This document shows, piece after piece, positions 35,112 through 43,058 of a DNA stretch of 64,000 nucleotides. The notes under the pieces were generated by a model, which saw only the letters and a program-made list of their open reading frames with translations, searched no databases and was not told where the DNA came from. The stretch is from Elusimicrobiota bacterium (GTDB taxonomy: Bacteria > Elusimicrobiota > Elusimicrobia > UBA1565 > UBA9628). Both the position numbers and the translations under genes were made by a program. How positions within the stretch are numbered: position 1 is the first letter of the stretch; every line of letters begins with the position of its first letter. Location: assembly GCA_016194705.1 (NCBI GenBank), contig JACQAZ010000018.1, positions 1-64,000 on the forward strand, given 5' to 3'.

Positions 35112-35119
35112 ACTGCGAA

Positions 35120-35146
35120 TTGGGCGCCCTGCGACTTGGGCGCCCT
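35120..35146. repeat. 16-bp tandem repeat/dyad before the exosortase promoter
   Basis: TTGGGCGCCCT occurs twice with a period of 16 bases (35,120-35,130 and 35,136-35,146), and the GGGCGCCC cores can pair into an 8-bp stem with an 8-base loop. The second copy shares its last base with the -35 box. It may act as a weak terminator for the protease gene or as an operator. Confidence 0.4.
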
Positions 35147-35175
35147 TGACAACGGCCTTCTTGGGGGGCTATAGT
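35146..35175 (+). promoter_or_regulatory. Sigma70 promoter for the sortase-substrate-like gene and exosortase
   Basis: TTGACA at 35,146-35,151 and TATAGT at 35,170-35,175 are separated by 18 bases. The ATG of the 52-residue gene is only 7 bases after the -10 box, so transcripts would start at or near the ATG. Confidence 0.75.
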
Positions 35176-35182
35176 AAAAGAG

Positions 35183-35341
35183 ATGACCAAGGCTTCTCTC
35201 ACGCTGGCGCTTCTTTGCCTTGCGACGAGCGCGCGAGCGAATTGGCCGAGCTATCCCGAGATGGATCCCAGCCTCACGGCCGCGGGCTTGACCTTGCTGG
35301 CCGGGTCGCTGCTCGTGGTCTTCGGCCGCGGCAAGCGGTGA
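35183..35341 (+). CDS. 52-residue signal peptide plus VPEID-CTERM-like sorting signal
   Basis: Very small protein of 52 residues. It has an N-terminal signal peptide (MTKASLTLALLCLATSARA, probable cut after Ala19), only four other residues (NWPS), then YPEMD, a hydrophobic helix and GRGKR at the end. This is the three-part design of exosortase substrates, with PEMD taking the place of the VPEID motif. It lies 28 bases before the exosortase E gene and has the promoter. After cleavage the mature product would be very short, so it may be a minimal substrate or a small signalling or membrane peptide. The assignment rests on motif plus context. Confidence 0.72.
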   Translation: MTKASLTLALLCLATSARANWPSYPEMDPSLTAAGLTLLAGSLLVVFGRGKR

Positions 35342-35369
35342 CGGAGCCTCGTCCCCTGAAGTTCCTGCC

Positions 35370-37004
35370 TTGACCCGCAAACCTCTTAGAGAACTTGTAG
35401 ACATTCCCTGCCTTTGCGCTTGCGCGGCCGTCTATGCCGCGGAGGCTCTCTTCTTCGCGGTCACCCGCGTCCCCGAAGCCCGCGACGCGCGGTTCTTCTA
35501 TTGGATCATAGGGTCCAATGGGAAGGAGTCCGCCGCGGCCGTCATCGTTTCCCTCGTGCTGATGGCCTCGCTGGTCCGGCAGCCGGTGGCATTTGAACGA
35601 TTCTCGGCGATCTTTTCCCGGGGGGGCAGGCGGCTGCGCTGCGCCGGACTGCTGGCCGTTCAGATTGCGGCCTTCGCCGTCCTGCAGTCCTTATTCGCCT
35701 CCCTGCGGCCGGAGATCTGGCGGGGCATGGTCGAAGGACCGACTACTGAGTGGACGGCGCACCGCGTTCTGTGGCAATTGACGGTGGATGGCGTCGCTCT
35801 CTTGTCGGCCCTCGGCGTCTGCGGCGCCGTCAAGGGCGGATCGATGCGGACGGTCTCCGCTCCGATCGTGCTGATTTTGGGCTGGCTCGGCGCGGGGCTC
35901 GTCTCGATCTCCGAGTCCTTTGTCATGCCGTTCACCCGAAGCGCCACTTTGGCGGCGGTGAGCCGGATCCTTCCTCTCCTTTTTGACCGAGTCATTTACG
36001 ACCCGGCGACGCGCCTGGTCGGCTCCGAATCGTTCGCGGCTTACTTGGGGGCCCAATGTTCGGGGATCGAGAGTCTCTCGCTGATGTTCACCTGCTGCTG
36101 CCTGTATTGGGTCGCGTTCCGCAGGAGCCTCAGATTCCCCAGGGCCTTCGTCATCCTGCCGATTGGAATGGCCGTGATGTGGTCGGCCAATGTCTTGAGG
36201 ATCGTGGGATTGTTGTGGATCGGGAGCATGGTCTCGGAGGACTTGGCGACCCATGTGCTGCACTCCAGCGCGGGTTGGATCCTTTTCGATTCGATGGCCG
36301 CAGGCTTGATGGTTCTTTGCGCCCACTCCCCGAGCCTCGGCGGGGAGGTGCTCGGCGATTCACTGACGGATAGGGCCCCGGGGCGCTATCTTCTTCCGCT
36401 GCTGGCGGCCATGTCCCTCAATTTCATCTTTCCGCACCAGAGAGTCGTCGACCCTTGGTTTGGGGCGCGCTCCGCGCTGATCGGCGCGACTCTCTGGCTG
36501 TGCTTTCGAGGGAGATTCCACGAGCTGCTGCAGAGACCGTCGTGGCAGGCCGTGACGATAGGGCTCGCCGCCTTCGCCGCTTGTATCGGCGGCCTGGGCC
36601 CGGACACCGTCATGCGCGACAAGTCGATTTCAAATGCACTTGCGGGCATGCCGCCGCTCGGGAGGATTTCGTGGCTCGTCGTTCGGGCCGCCGGGTCGAT
36701 CGTGATCGTTCCTCTGGTTGAAGAGCTGGCTTTCCGAGGCTACCTTGCCCGCTGGCTGGTCCAATCCGATTTCGAGGCGCTGCCCATGCGGAGGTACACT
36801 GCGCTCTCGTTTCTGGTTTCTTCATTGGCCTTTGGCTTTCTGCATTCTCATTGGCTGGCGGCGACCTTGGCCGGGATGCTTTTCGCCGCGGCGGCGATGC
36901 AGCGGGGGAAGCTCTCGGACGCCGTAGCGAGCCATATGGTGGCCAACGCCATCCTGGCCGCGTTCGCCTTGGCGACTGGCCGTTGGTCGGTGTGGCTGAA
37001 CTAG
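35370..37004 (+). CDS. xrtE: Exosortase E fused to CPBP intramembrane protease
   Basis: Protein of 544 residues, mainly membrane helices. The exosortase half has Cys230 in CSGIES, Arg277 in NVLRIVG and His298 in LHSSAGW, the expected catalytic Cys-Arg-His. The C-terminal half is a CPBP (Abi/CAAX-type) protease with Glu451-Glu452 in VEELAFRG, His492 in FLHSHW and His522 in SHMVAN. Exosortase E/protease proteins of this type belong to VPEID-CTERM systems, and the VPEID-like substrate lies directly before it. It probably cuts and anchors or releases that substrate. The start codon is TTG 35,370. GC is lower than in the radical SAM region. Confidence 0.9.
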   Translation: MTRKPLRELVDIPCLCACAAVYAAEALFFAVTRVPEARDARFFYWIIGSNGKESAAAVIVSLVLMASLVRQPVAFERFSAIFSRGGRRLRCAGLLAVQIAAFAVLQSLFASLRPEIWRGMVEGPTTEWTAHRVLWQLTVDGVALLSALGVCGAVKGGSMRTVSAPIVLILGWLGAGLVSISESFVMPFTRSATLAAVSRILPLLFDRVIYDPATRLVGSESFAAYLGAQCSGIESLSLMFTCCCLYWVAFRRSLRFPRAFVILPIGMAVMWSANVLRIVGLLWIGSMVSEDLATHVLHSSAGWILFDSMAAGLMVLCAHSPSLGGEVLGDSLTDRAPGRYLLPLLAAMSLNFIFPHQRVVDPWFGARSALIGATLWLCFRGRFHELLQRPSWQAVTIGLAAFAACIGGLGPDTVMRDKSISNALAGMPPLGRISWLVVRAAGSIVIVPLVEELAFRGYLARWLVQSDFEALPMRRYTALSFLVSSLAFGFLHSHWLAATLAGMLFAAAAMQRGKLSDAVASHMVANAILAAFALATGRWSVWLN

Positions 37005-37035
37005 TGGAATACCAAATGCCTTGATTGAGGGAGAG

Positions 37036-38394
37036 TCATTTGTCGAGCGGCCGGTCGGGGATCGGAATTTTCAGGATGGGAGTGTCGACGAATTGAAAGG
37101 TCCCATCCGGGGACCTGCGAACGGTCCGCTCCACCAATGAAATGGCTTTCAACTCCCTCGGTTCATCCTTAGGCAGGTCTGCGACTAGGGCCCGCATGCT
37201 GTCCTGAATCCATCGATAGTCTCGAATGGACAACGCTTCAGTGAATTTATTGCTCACGTCGACAGCCTGTCCTTGGAGCTCTGGTTCGGTGAGCCAACGT
37301 TTTTCGCGATGCCCAAGAATCCCTTGAAGGCGAGCGACTTTGACCTGCGCATAGGTCGTCGGTTGGCAATAAAAATTCCATGGGGAGAAAGGCCACGCGC
37401 TAAAGTGTGCCAGGGTGCAGAAGAGGTTGATGCTCGCCAGCCCGATGATGAAGGCCGCGGCGGACCGACTGCGCTGCTGAGGCGGCGTGCTCCCCGCGCC
37501 GCGCGGGGCCCAAGGCCACCGCAAGAACACCCAGTAGGCATACCCGAAGAACATGAAGTAATTCATCCGCATCGTCACCCAGATCATGGCATGCATCGTG
37601 AGGCCGCCGATCACATAGATCCATGCAAGCCTCGGAAAAAGGACTACTAGGAAGAAACTCGACTCCAGGATCACGCAGGCGCCGCTGAGCGCCGCGCAGA
37701 GCCATCGGTGATGAGCCAGCCAAAAGCCCAGGCCCGCGTCAGCCTGCATCGCTTTACCCAGCAGGAACCCCTGCAAGGCATGTCCATCCGCCCATCCTTG
37801 AGCGTGCGTCAATTTGCAATATCCAGCGCCGAAATAGATCAGGCCGAGCATCAGCTTGACCGCAAGGGTGGGCCAGGCGGGAACGACTCCCGGTTGGCCT
37901 TCGACCCGTCCGCGGCTCCAGCGATCTAGCCCGAAATATCCTATGCCGGGGGAGACGGAAAGAATCCACAGGATGAAAATGACCGGGTTCGTCCTTAATC
38001 CCAGCGCGTCGCCCACGGGCGGTCTCCAGGCGCTGTGTATGGTCCCATAGTATAGGAAGAAGGCGATCCATGCTGCCGTGAGCGCCCAGCGGGTAAGCAG
38101 GCCGAAGGCGGCAAGCGTCAAGGCCGCAAGCGTAGCGGCGCGGAGGAAAGAGAACATCCCCGGTGAAATGAAGTCGATGCCAAGAAGGCCGAAGAGTCGG
38201 ATCGGTCTAAAGGTGTATGCATGATGGAGGAGTCCGGCATGGGTCCGCCGGTAAGCAGGTTCCCATGCTATCGTGGCTGCGAGCGACAGGCAATAAAGAA
38301 AACGGAAAAGACTGAGGCTTTTCGCGTCCGAAGGGGCGAAGAAGATGGCCGCAAGCCTCTCGCGGACCGTAGCCGGACGGCGGACGATTTTCAC
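37036..38394 (-). CDS. HTTM-domain membrane protein (vitamin K gamma-carboxylase-like)
   Basis: Protein of 452 residues with at least six hydrophobic segments, matching the HTTM family: SLSLFRFLYCLSL, LLGIDFISPGMFS, YFGAGYCKLTH and the following helices. HTTM proteins are homologs of vitamin K-dependent gamma-glutamyl carboxylase; their bacterial activity is mostly unknown. The GTG at 38,394 starts 4 bases after the stop of the gene upstream and was preferred to an ATG at 38,451 that overlaps it. The gene converges on exosortase E and forms an operon with the redoxin gene. Confidence 0.75.
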   Translation of the reverse strand: MKIVRRPATVRERLAAIFFAPSDAKSLSLFRFLYCLSLAATIAWEPAYRRTHAGLLHHAYTFRPIRLFGLLGIDFISPGMFSFLRAATLAALTLAAFGLLTRWALTAAWIAFFLYYGTIHSAWRPPVGDALGLRTNPVIFILWILSVSPGIGYFGLDRWSRGRVEGQPGVVPAWPTLAVKLMLGLIYFGAGYCKLTHAQGWADGHALQGFLLGKAMQADAGLGFWLAHHRWLCAALSGACVILESSFFLVVLFPRLAWIYVIGGLTMHAMIWVTMRMNYFMFFGYAYWVFLRWPWAPRGAGSTPPQQRSRSAAAFIIGLASINLFCTLAHFSAWPFSPWNFYCQPTTYAQVKVARLQGILGHREKRWLTEPELQGQAVDVSNKFTEALSIRDYRWIQDSMRALVADLPKDEPRELKAISLVERTVRRSPDGTFQFVDTPILKIPIPDRPLDK

Positions 38395-38398
38395 TGAG

Positions 38399-40240
38399 TC
38401 AAGGTTTCGCGCGTCCGCTGGAGTAGTAAATGTAGCACTGGAGCATTTCATTCTCCGGCCGCTGGCCGGCTTCCACCCGCAAGGTCGGATCAGGGTTGGC
38501 CAAATTTCGCGCTGAGTTATCGTAGGCGCCGCGGAGGAGCAATCGAGTCCCAGCGGGCAATGATATGGGCCTTTTGAACTCGTAGCTCACCTGATGCGAT
38601 TCGGTGAATTTCGGCACGGATAGGAGCGTCTCGGACCGGCCGTCGGGATAGCGAGCCTCGAATCGTATCCGTGCGCCGCGGGAATGCATGTGCGGCCACA
38701 AAGCCCAGACGCGAATATCCTCATGGATGACGCGTTCGGCGCTGACTTCGAATTCCTTCGCGCCGGGCGGAATATTGAAAGAAGGATTGTCCAGGGTTTC
38801 GCTCCGCAACGGCCAGGGACGATCCTTCCCTCTGTACAGGTAGAGACCGACTTTGGGATTGTCCGTTTCCTTCATCCCCGATGGGACGTTGTGCGCCACG
38901 AGAAAGAGAGAGGCGCCTTTCGGAATGAAAACCGCCGTTCCCTCCGGCGCGTGGCGATACAACATCCGCGTCGGCCCGACATCGACCTGGTATTGGTGTT
39001 TCACCCCCATGATCGATTCCACCTGTCCGCCGAGGTCCGGATCGTCGTCGGCGTGTTGGGCCGGCGGTCCGGGGATGGCCACAACCTGGGTATGCGCGAC
39101 GACCCTCCGGTTGGCCTCAAGCACCGTCACGCCGCTGACCCAGAGGTCCCTCGGCACGCGAGGGAGCAAGGGAAGGGTCCGCGACGCTTGAGGACCTGAA
39201 GCGGGAATCCTGTCTGCTTGACGCAGGGAAAAGACGATATCGGGATTCCCCGGAGGCTTGCGCGCCTCGCTGGGGTCCTTTGTTATGTCTGCGAGGGGAT
39301 CCTTCCCGACGCCTCGCGCCGTGCCGGTTTCGATCCAATCGATCAAGGCCCTAAATTCGCGGGAATCCAGCGACGGATCGTTCCTGAACTTTCCGGACAT
39401 GGGGTCCGCGTCCCACGGCGGCATCCGATGAGTCAAGAGAGTTTCCCGAATCATGGGAGCCCAGCCCTTGATCTGCGAATAGCTCGTCATCGTGGGCGCA
39501 GAACCATCGGCTCCGTGGCAGGTGAGGCACTTCTTGAGGAGGATGGGCGCCGCGTCATGAGTATAAGTCAGCCCCGATTCCCTCCGCAAGTCGATAAGGC
39601 ATCCGTTTACGGGCGTTACGGCGGGCGCGATGGCGCCATCCGCGAGGAGCGCCTCTAGGGCCTCGGCGAGGTATCGCCGCTTCGCTGCCGGTTTCTGCCA
39701 TCCATAGCCCAACCGGTCATCGACGGCTCCTTGATATACAACGCTCCAGCGAGTCGGGTCGATCACCAGGGTTTCCCCGGTCCTCGTGATTCCGAGGGAA
39801 CGGACGACGGCCCGCGAATCATCGCGAAGGATCGGTATGTCGATATCGAACTCGCGCGCTTCACGTGCGATGCTCTCCCGATCATCCTGGGGGTTAGCGT
39901 TGATCATTAGGAACTTCACGCCCCTGGGGGCGAATTGGCGAAAGAGATCCCTAAGCGCCTCCATGTTTTGCCGGAGGATCGGGCAGCCGTTGCCCTGCGC
40001 GATCAGGACCACCGCCCGAGAGTCGGAGTAGCGATAAAGCTCGTGAGACCTTCCGAGATTGTCCATGAGAACGAAGTCATCGGCATTTCGGATGGCCGTC
40101 GGACTCCCGGTCGTTCTCCCTTTATGAAGCAGCGTGGCGCTGAGGAGCAATCCTAGGAATATCAACAGAGAGATGAGCAGCGCCTTGGGCCTCTTCAACG
40201 ACGATGACCAAAATCGCATTTCGAAGATCCTTCGGCGCAT
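38399..40240 (-). CDS. Redoxin / c-type cytochrome / copper monooxygenase-like fusion
   Basis: Protein of 613 residues. After a membrane helix (about 20-40) comes a thioredoxin-fold redoxin domain with GNGCPILRQN. A heme-binding CLTCHG (CxxCH) follows near residue 240, then a C-terminal region with WPHMHSRG and PENEML, ligands typical of the copper type II ascorbate-dependent monooxygenase (PHM-like) fold. This three-part protein would act outside the cytoplasm in electron transfer or oxidation. The nearby HTTM gene adds another homolog of an animal post-translational modification enzyme. The promoter lies at 40,253-40,282, and ATG 40,219 is an alternative start. Confidence 0.8.
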   Translation of the reverse strand: MRRRIFEMRFWSSSLKRPKALLISLLIFLGLLLSATLLHKGRTTGSPTAIRNADDFVLMDNLGRSHELYRYSDSRAVVLIAQGNGCPILRQNMEALRDLFRQFAPRGVKFLMINANPQDDRESIAREAREFDIDIPILRDDSRAVVRSLGITRTGETLVIDPTRWSVVYQGAVDDRLGYGWQKPAAKRRYLAEALEALLADGAIAPAVTPVNGCLIDLRRESGLTYTHDAAPILLKKCLTCHGADGSAPTMTSYSQIKGWAPMIRETLLTHRMPPWDADPMSGKFRNDPSLDSREFRALIDWIETGTARGVGKDPLADITKDPSEARKPPGNPDIVFSLRQADRIPASGPQASRTLPLLPRVPRDLWVSGVTVLEANRRVVAHTQVVAIPGPPAQHADDDPDLGGQVESIMGVKHQYQVDVGPTRMLYRHAPEGTAVFIPKGASLFLVAHNVPSGMKETDNPKVGLYLYRGKDRPWPLRSETLDNPSFNIPPGAKEFEVSAERVIHEDIRVWALWPHMHSRGARIRFEARYPDGRSETLLSVPKFTESHQVSYEFKRPISLPAGTRLLLRGAYDNSARNLANPDPTLRVEAGQRPENEMLQCYIYYSSGRAKP

Positions 40241-40252
40241 AAAGTGCGCTTT

Positions 40253-40282
40253 AGTCTAGCCTTTTAAGAAGATTGCGCTCAA
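40253..40282 (-). promoter_or_regulatory. Promoter of the redoxin/HTTM operon
   Basis: On the minus strand, TTGAGC (40,277-40,282) and TAGACT (40,253-40,258) are separated by 18 bases. The ATG is 12 bases after the -10 box, giving a leader of only a few bases. Confidence 0.55.
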
Positions 40283-40303
40283 GCTTCCGACAGTTCCCGG
40301 TCA

Positions 40304-40332
40304 TTGACATTGGTGGGATGGAGGGGTATAGT
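40304..40332 (+). promoter_or_regulatory. Near-consensus sigma70 promoter for the solute-binding protein
   Basis: TTGACA (40,304-40,309) and TATAGT (40,327-40,332) are separated by 17 bases. The transcript would begin near 40,339, and the start codon TTG at 40,363 follows AGCAGGG. Confidence 0.8.
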
Positions 40333-40343
40333 ATTGCAATACT
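40330..40343. promoter_or_regulatory. 14-bp perfect palindrome over the -10 box
   Basis: AGTATTGCAATACT is a perfect inverted repeat that overlaps the -10 box and the expected transcription start of the solute-binding protein gene. Its position is right for a repressor operator. The regulator is not encoded in the window. Confidence 0.55.
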
Positions 40344-40362
40344 CGTACAGCAGGGTAATGAG

Positions 40363-41367
40363 TTGAAAAATTGCACGGCATTCCTGTTCGCCGCGGCTTG
40401 TTTAGGGAATCTCGCCGTCATCCCAGTGACGGCGGCTGAGTCTCCCGCCTCAAGCCTGAGATCATCCGCGGAAGAAGCCGCTCTCGTGAGCCAAGCCCGC
40501 AAAGAGGGGCAATTGACCGTCTATTTGACGGATTTCGCTCCCAATGAAGCCGTGGTGCGGGGCTTCGAGAAAAAATATCCTTTTTTGAAGATCCGTCCGG
40601 TGCCGTTCGGCGGCCCCAACCTCATCGACAGCTTCGAACGCGGTTCGCAAGGCCCCAAGAACGTCGATGCGGTTATGCGCTGCGAGGCCCCCTTCGTGTT
40701 CGCCTCTTGGTTTCAAAAAGGTTGGCTGGAGAGTCTAGCGGCGACTCGGGGGTACGATCAATACCCTCCGTGGGCCAAGGGCGCTGAGGGGGCCTATGTC
40801 CGCTTCGCCGGATTCCAGCATGGGATCATCTACAACAGCCGGCTGACTTCAGCCAAGGAGTTGCCCGCTTCCTACATGGATTTGCTCCGGCCTGAATGGG
40901 CGCAGCGCTTCTTCTTGCCGGTCGTTCCGGGCTACGGGCATTTTTTCCAGGTCTTCATGAGAAACACGAACCGGATTTCGTGGGACGTCTTGAGCGGCCG
41001 AGGCATCGCCCAGCCTTCGATAGAGAGAATGATGGGGGCCGTGGCCGAAGGGAGCACGCCCCTATTCATGGGCCGCGAGATAGACCGGCTTGATTGGCGC
41101 AAGAAGTATCCCGACCTCAGTTTCCATCCCATGAAGGAAGCGCCCTATCAATACGCCGTCGTCGCTTTGGTCGCCAACAGGCCTCATCCCGCGGCGGGCC
41201 AGCTTTTCGCGAAATGGGTCTTGTCGGACGAGGCGCGAAAGATCATGGACCAAGACATGGGCGGCCGTTCCTTTCAAAGTCCCAATGAACTTGCGTCGAA
41301 AGGGCTATGGACCATCGACGTAAATTCGTATCGGACGTTCCCCGGCGGCTCTCTCGAGGGGAAGTAG
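40363..41367 (+). CDS. Extracellular solute-binding protein (Fbp-like PBP2)
   Basis: Protein of 334 residues with a signal peptide (MKNCTAFLFAAACLGNLAV...). The body follows the family 1 / iron(III)-type periplasmic binding protein pattern: QARKEGQLTVYLTDF, FEKKYPFLKIRPV, then GFQHGIIYNSRL and HPAAGQLFAKWVLSDEARKIM. No permease or ATPase gene is nearby, so a transporter elsewhere, or a sensing role, is needed. TTG 40,363 was chosen because upstream starts would lie inside or before the promoter. Its promoter is near-consensus and overlaps a palindrome. Confidence 0.75.
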   Translation: MKNCTAFLFAAACLGNLAVIPVTAAESPASSLRSSAEEAALVSQARKEGQLTVYLTDFAPNEAVVRGFEKKYPFLKIRPVPFGGPNLIDSFERGSQGPKNVDAVMRCEAPFVFASWFQKGWLESLAATRGYDQYPPWAKGAEGAYVRFAGFQHGIIYNSRLTSAKELPASYMDLLRPEWAQRFFLPVVPGYGHFFQVFMRNTNRISWDVLSGRGIAQPSIERMMGAVAEGSTPLFMGREIDRLDWRKKYPDLSFHPMKEAPYQYAVVALVANRPHPAAGQLFAKWVLSDEARKIMDQDMGGRSFQSPNELASKGLWTIDVNSYRTFPGGSLEGK

Positions 41368-41409
41368 GCCGAGATTTCTCCCCGCTCGACGATATTAAGG
41401 AAGTCGTTC

Positions 41410-41438
41410 TTGACACGCGGCCTTTCATCTGTTACCCT
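41410..41438 (+). promoter_or_regulatory. Promoter of the DctP-like/isochorismatase/Asn-synthase operon
   Basis: TTGACA (41,410-41,415), 17 bases, TACCCT (41,433-41,438). The -35 box is perfect and the -10 box weak. The first ATG is at 41,489, after the ribosome site GGGGGTAGG. Confidence 0.55.
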
Positions 41439-41488
41439 TGCTTAAAGTAGCGGGTTTAGCTGGATTTCTTCTCAGTGGGGGTAGGAAA

Positions 41489-42478
41489 ATGGTTCCCAAA
41501 AATCGCCCGGCCGTCGCTCCGAGCGGGAAGAAGGCCGCCCGACAGCCCAGGTTCCGCATGCGCTGGGTGCTCGCCCACGAACCCATCTCCCTTTTCGAGC
41601 CCGCGGCGCGCGAGTTCGCGCGTCTCGTCGAGGCCGGGACCCGCGGGGAGGTCCGCGTCGACATCCTGTCTTTGGCCGACTACTCGCCGGGCCGCTCCAT
41701 GGCCGCCGCCGACGTGGCCGAGGAAGCCGCCTCGGGCCGCCTCGAGATGGCGCAGACCTACGCGCACGCCTTCGGCCGCCTGCACGCTCCGATCCTGGCC
41801 GTCGACGCCCCTTTCTTGTTCCGCTCGCACGAGCACGCGACCCGGGTCCTCGACGGAGAGATCGGCCGGGGATTGCTGGCGCCTTTGCGGACGCGGGGGC
41901 TGCGCGGCCTGGCCTTCACCTACAGCGGCGGCTACCGCATCGTCAGCTCGACGGGGCTGGAGATACGAAGGCTCGAAGACTTGCGGGGACTCCGCGTGCG
42001 GACCTCGCCCAATCCGGTGGCCGTCGCGGCGCTGGAGGCTCTTGCCGCGCGTCCGGTCCCCGCTCCGCTCGAGCGCGTCAACGCCCTGACTCGCGAGGGG
42101 CTCATCGACGCGGCGGAGACCACCTATCCCCGCTATTGGCTGGCGCGCCAGCATGAGGTCCAGGGCGTCGTCAACGAGACGGGGCACAGCCTCCTGACGA
42201 CGGTCGTCGCGATGAACGAGGCGTTCTTCCAATCGCTTCCGCGCGCGCACCAGGACGTCGTGGTCGCGGCGGCGGGCGTCATCGCCCGCGGCGAGCGCGA
42301 ATACTCCATCTCGGAAGGAGAGAAGGCGCGCGCCGCCGCCCTCGCCGCCGGCGTCAAGATCGTCGCTCTGGATCCTCGCGAGCGGCGGCGCGTCGAAGCC
42401 GCAGCGCTCGAGGCCTACGAGCGCATCGGCCCGCTTGTCGGCGCCGACCTCATCGATGCCATCCGCGCCGCGGCCTAG
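41489..42478 (+). CDS. Orphan TRAP-type DctP-like protein without signal peptide
   Basis: Protein of 329 residues of the DctP/TRAP solute-binding fold: FRMRWVLAHEP, RLEMAQTYAHA, GLAFTYSGGYRIVSS and LRGLRVRTSPNPV. The first 20 residues are Pro/Lys/Arg-rich with no hydrophobic core, so export is doubtful. A TTG start at 41,438 would add a short hydrophobic stretch but lies on the -10 box. The protein is a paralog of the signal-peptide-bearing one at 56,000-57,010. No TRAP permease genes are in the window. It overlaps the isochorismatase-fold gene, implying a role in the same operon, perhaps sensing or carrying a substrate. Confidence 0.75.
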   Translation: MVPKNRPAVAPSGKKAARQPRFRMRWVLAHEPISLFEPAAREFARLVEAGTRGEVRVDILSLADYSPGRSMAAADVAEEAASGRLEMAQTYAHAFGRLHAPILAVDAPFLFRSHEHATRVLDGEIGRGLLAPLRTRGLRGLAFTYSGGYRIVSSTGLEIRRLEDLRGLRVRTSPNPVAVAALEALAARPVPAPLERVNALTREGLIDAAETTYPRYWLARQHEVQGVVNETGHSLLTTVVAMNEAFFQSLPRAHQDVVVAAAGVIARGEREYSISEGEKARAAALAAGVKIVALDPRERRRVEAAALEAYERIGPLVGADLIDAIRAAA

Positions 42479-43058
42479 CCGGCGGGCGCAAGCGCTTGTC
42501 GTCGTCGACTTTCAGAACGACTTCTGCTCTGCCCGCGGCGAGGGGGCGCACAGGCGCCGCGATCTCTCCCGCCTGAACCGCACGACCGAGAACATCCGGA
42601 GGGCGCTGGAGAGCGCCCGCAACGAAGGCATGGAAGTCCTCTTCGTCCAGTTTCTCGGCGATCGCGCGCGCCAGCGCCCCAATATGATCGACCGGGATCG
42701 CAAGCAGGCCAAGAGCCCCAAATGCCTTGAAGGCTCGTGGGGCGCCGATTTTTTCCGGATCAGCCCCCGGCCCGGCGAGATGGTCGTCCGGAAGAACGCC
42801 TGCTTTGACGCCTTCTTCAATCCCGCGCTGGAGCCGCGACTGCGGCGCAAGGGCGTGCGGAGGCTGATCCTGGCCGGGGTCTACCTGGACATTTGCGTCG
42901 ACGCCACGGCTCGGACCGCTTTCCAAAAGGGTTTTTATCTGTCGATCCTGAAGGATTGCACCGAGAGCCTGCACTATCCGAAGACCGCGGTCCTGCGATA
43001 CATGGCGAAGTATTACGGGGCCGACATCGTGACCTCCCGCGATTTTCTCCGACCGTGA
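42456..43058 (+). CDS. Isochorismatase-fold cysteine hydrolase
   Basis: Protein of 200 residues. Asp in VVVDFQNDFC, Lys in VVRKNACFDAF and Cys in YLDICVDATAR form the standard catalytic triad of the family, which includes nicotinamidases and carbamoylsarcosine-type amidohydrolases. The start ATG 42,456 overlaps the DctP-like gene, and the TGA overlaps the GTG of the asparagine-synthase-like gene. The operon suggests hydrolysis of an amide or similar bond in a pathway with amide synthesis. Exact substrate unknown. Confidence 0.85.
   Translation: MPSAPRPSRRAQALVVVDFQNDFCSARGEGAHRRRDLSRLNRTTENIRRALESARNEGMEVLFVQFLGDRARQRPNMIDRDRKQAKSPKCLEGSWGADFFRISPRPGEMVVRKNACFDAFFNPALEPRLRRKGVRRLILAGVYLDICVDATARTAFQKGFYLSILKDCTESLHYPKTAVLRYMAKYYGADIVTSRDFLRP

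Noticed and set aside
38394-38451. ATG start for the HTTM gene at 38,451
   Set aside because: It would overlap the upstream redoxin gene by 53 bases and add a non-conserved N-terminus. GTG 38,394 gives a 4-base gap.
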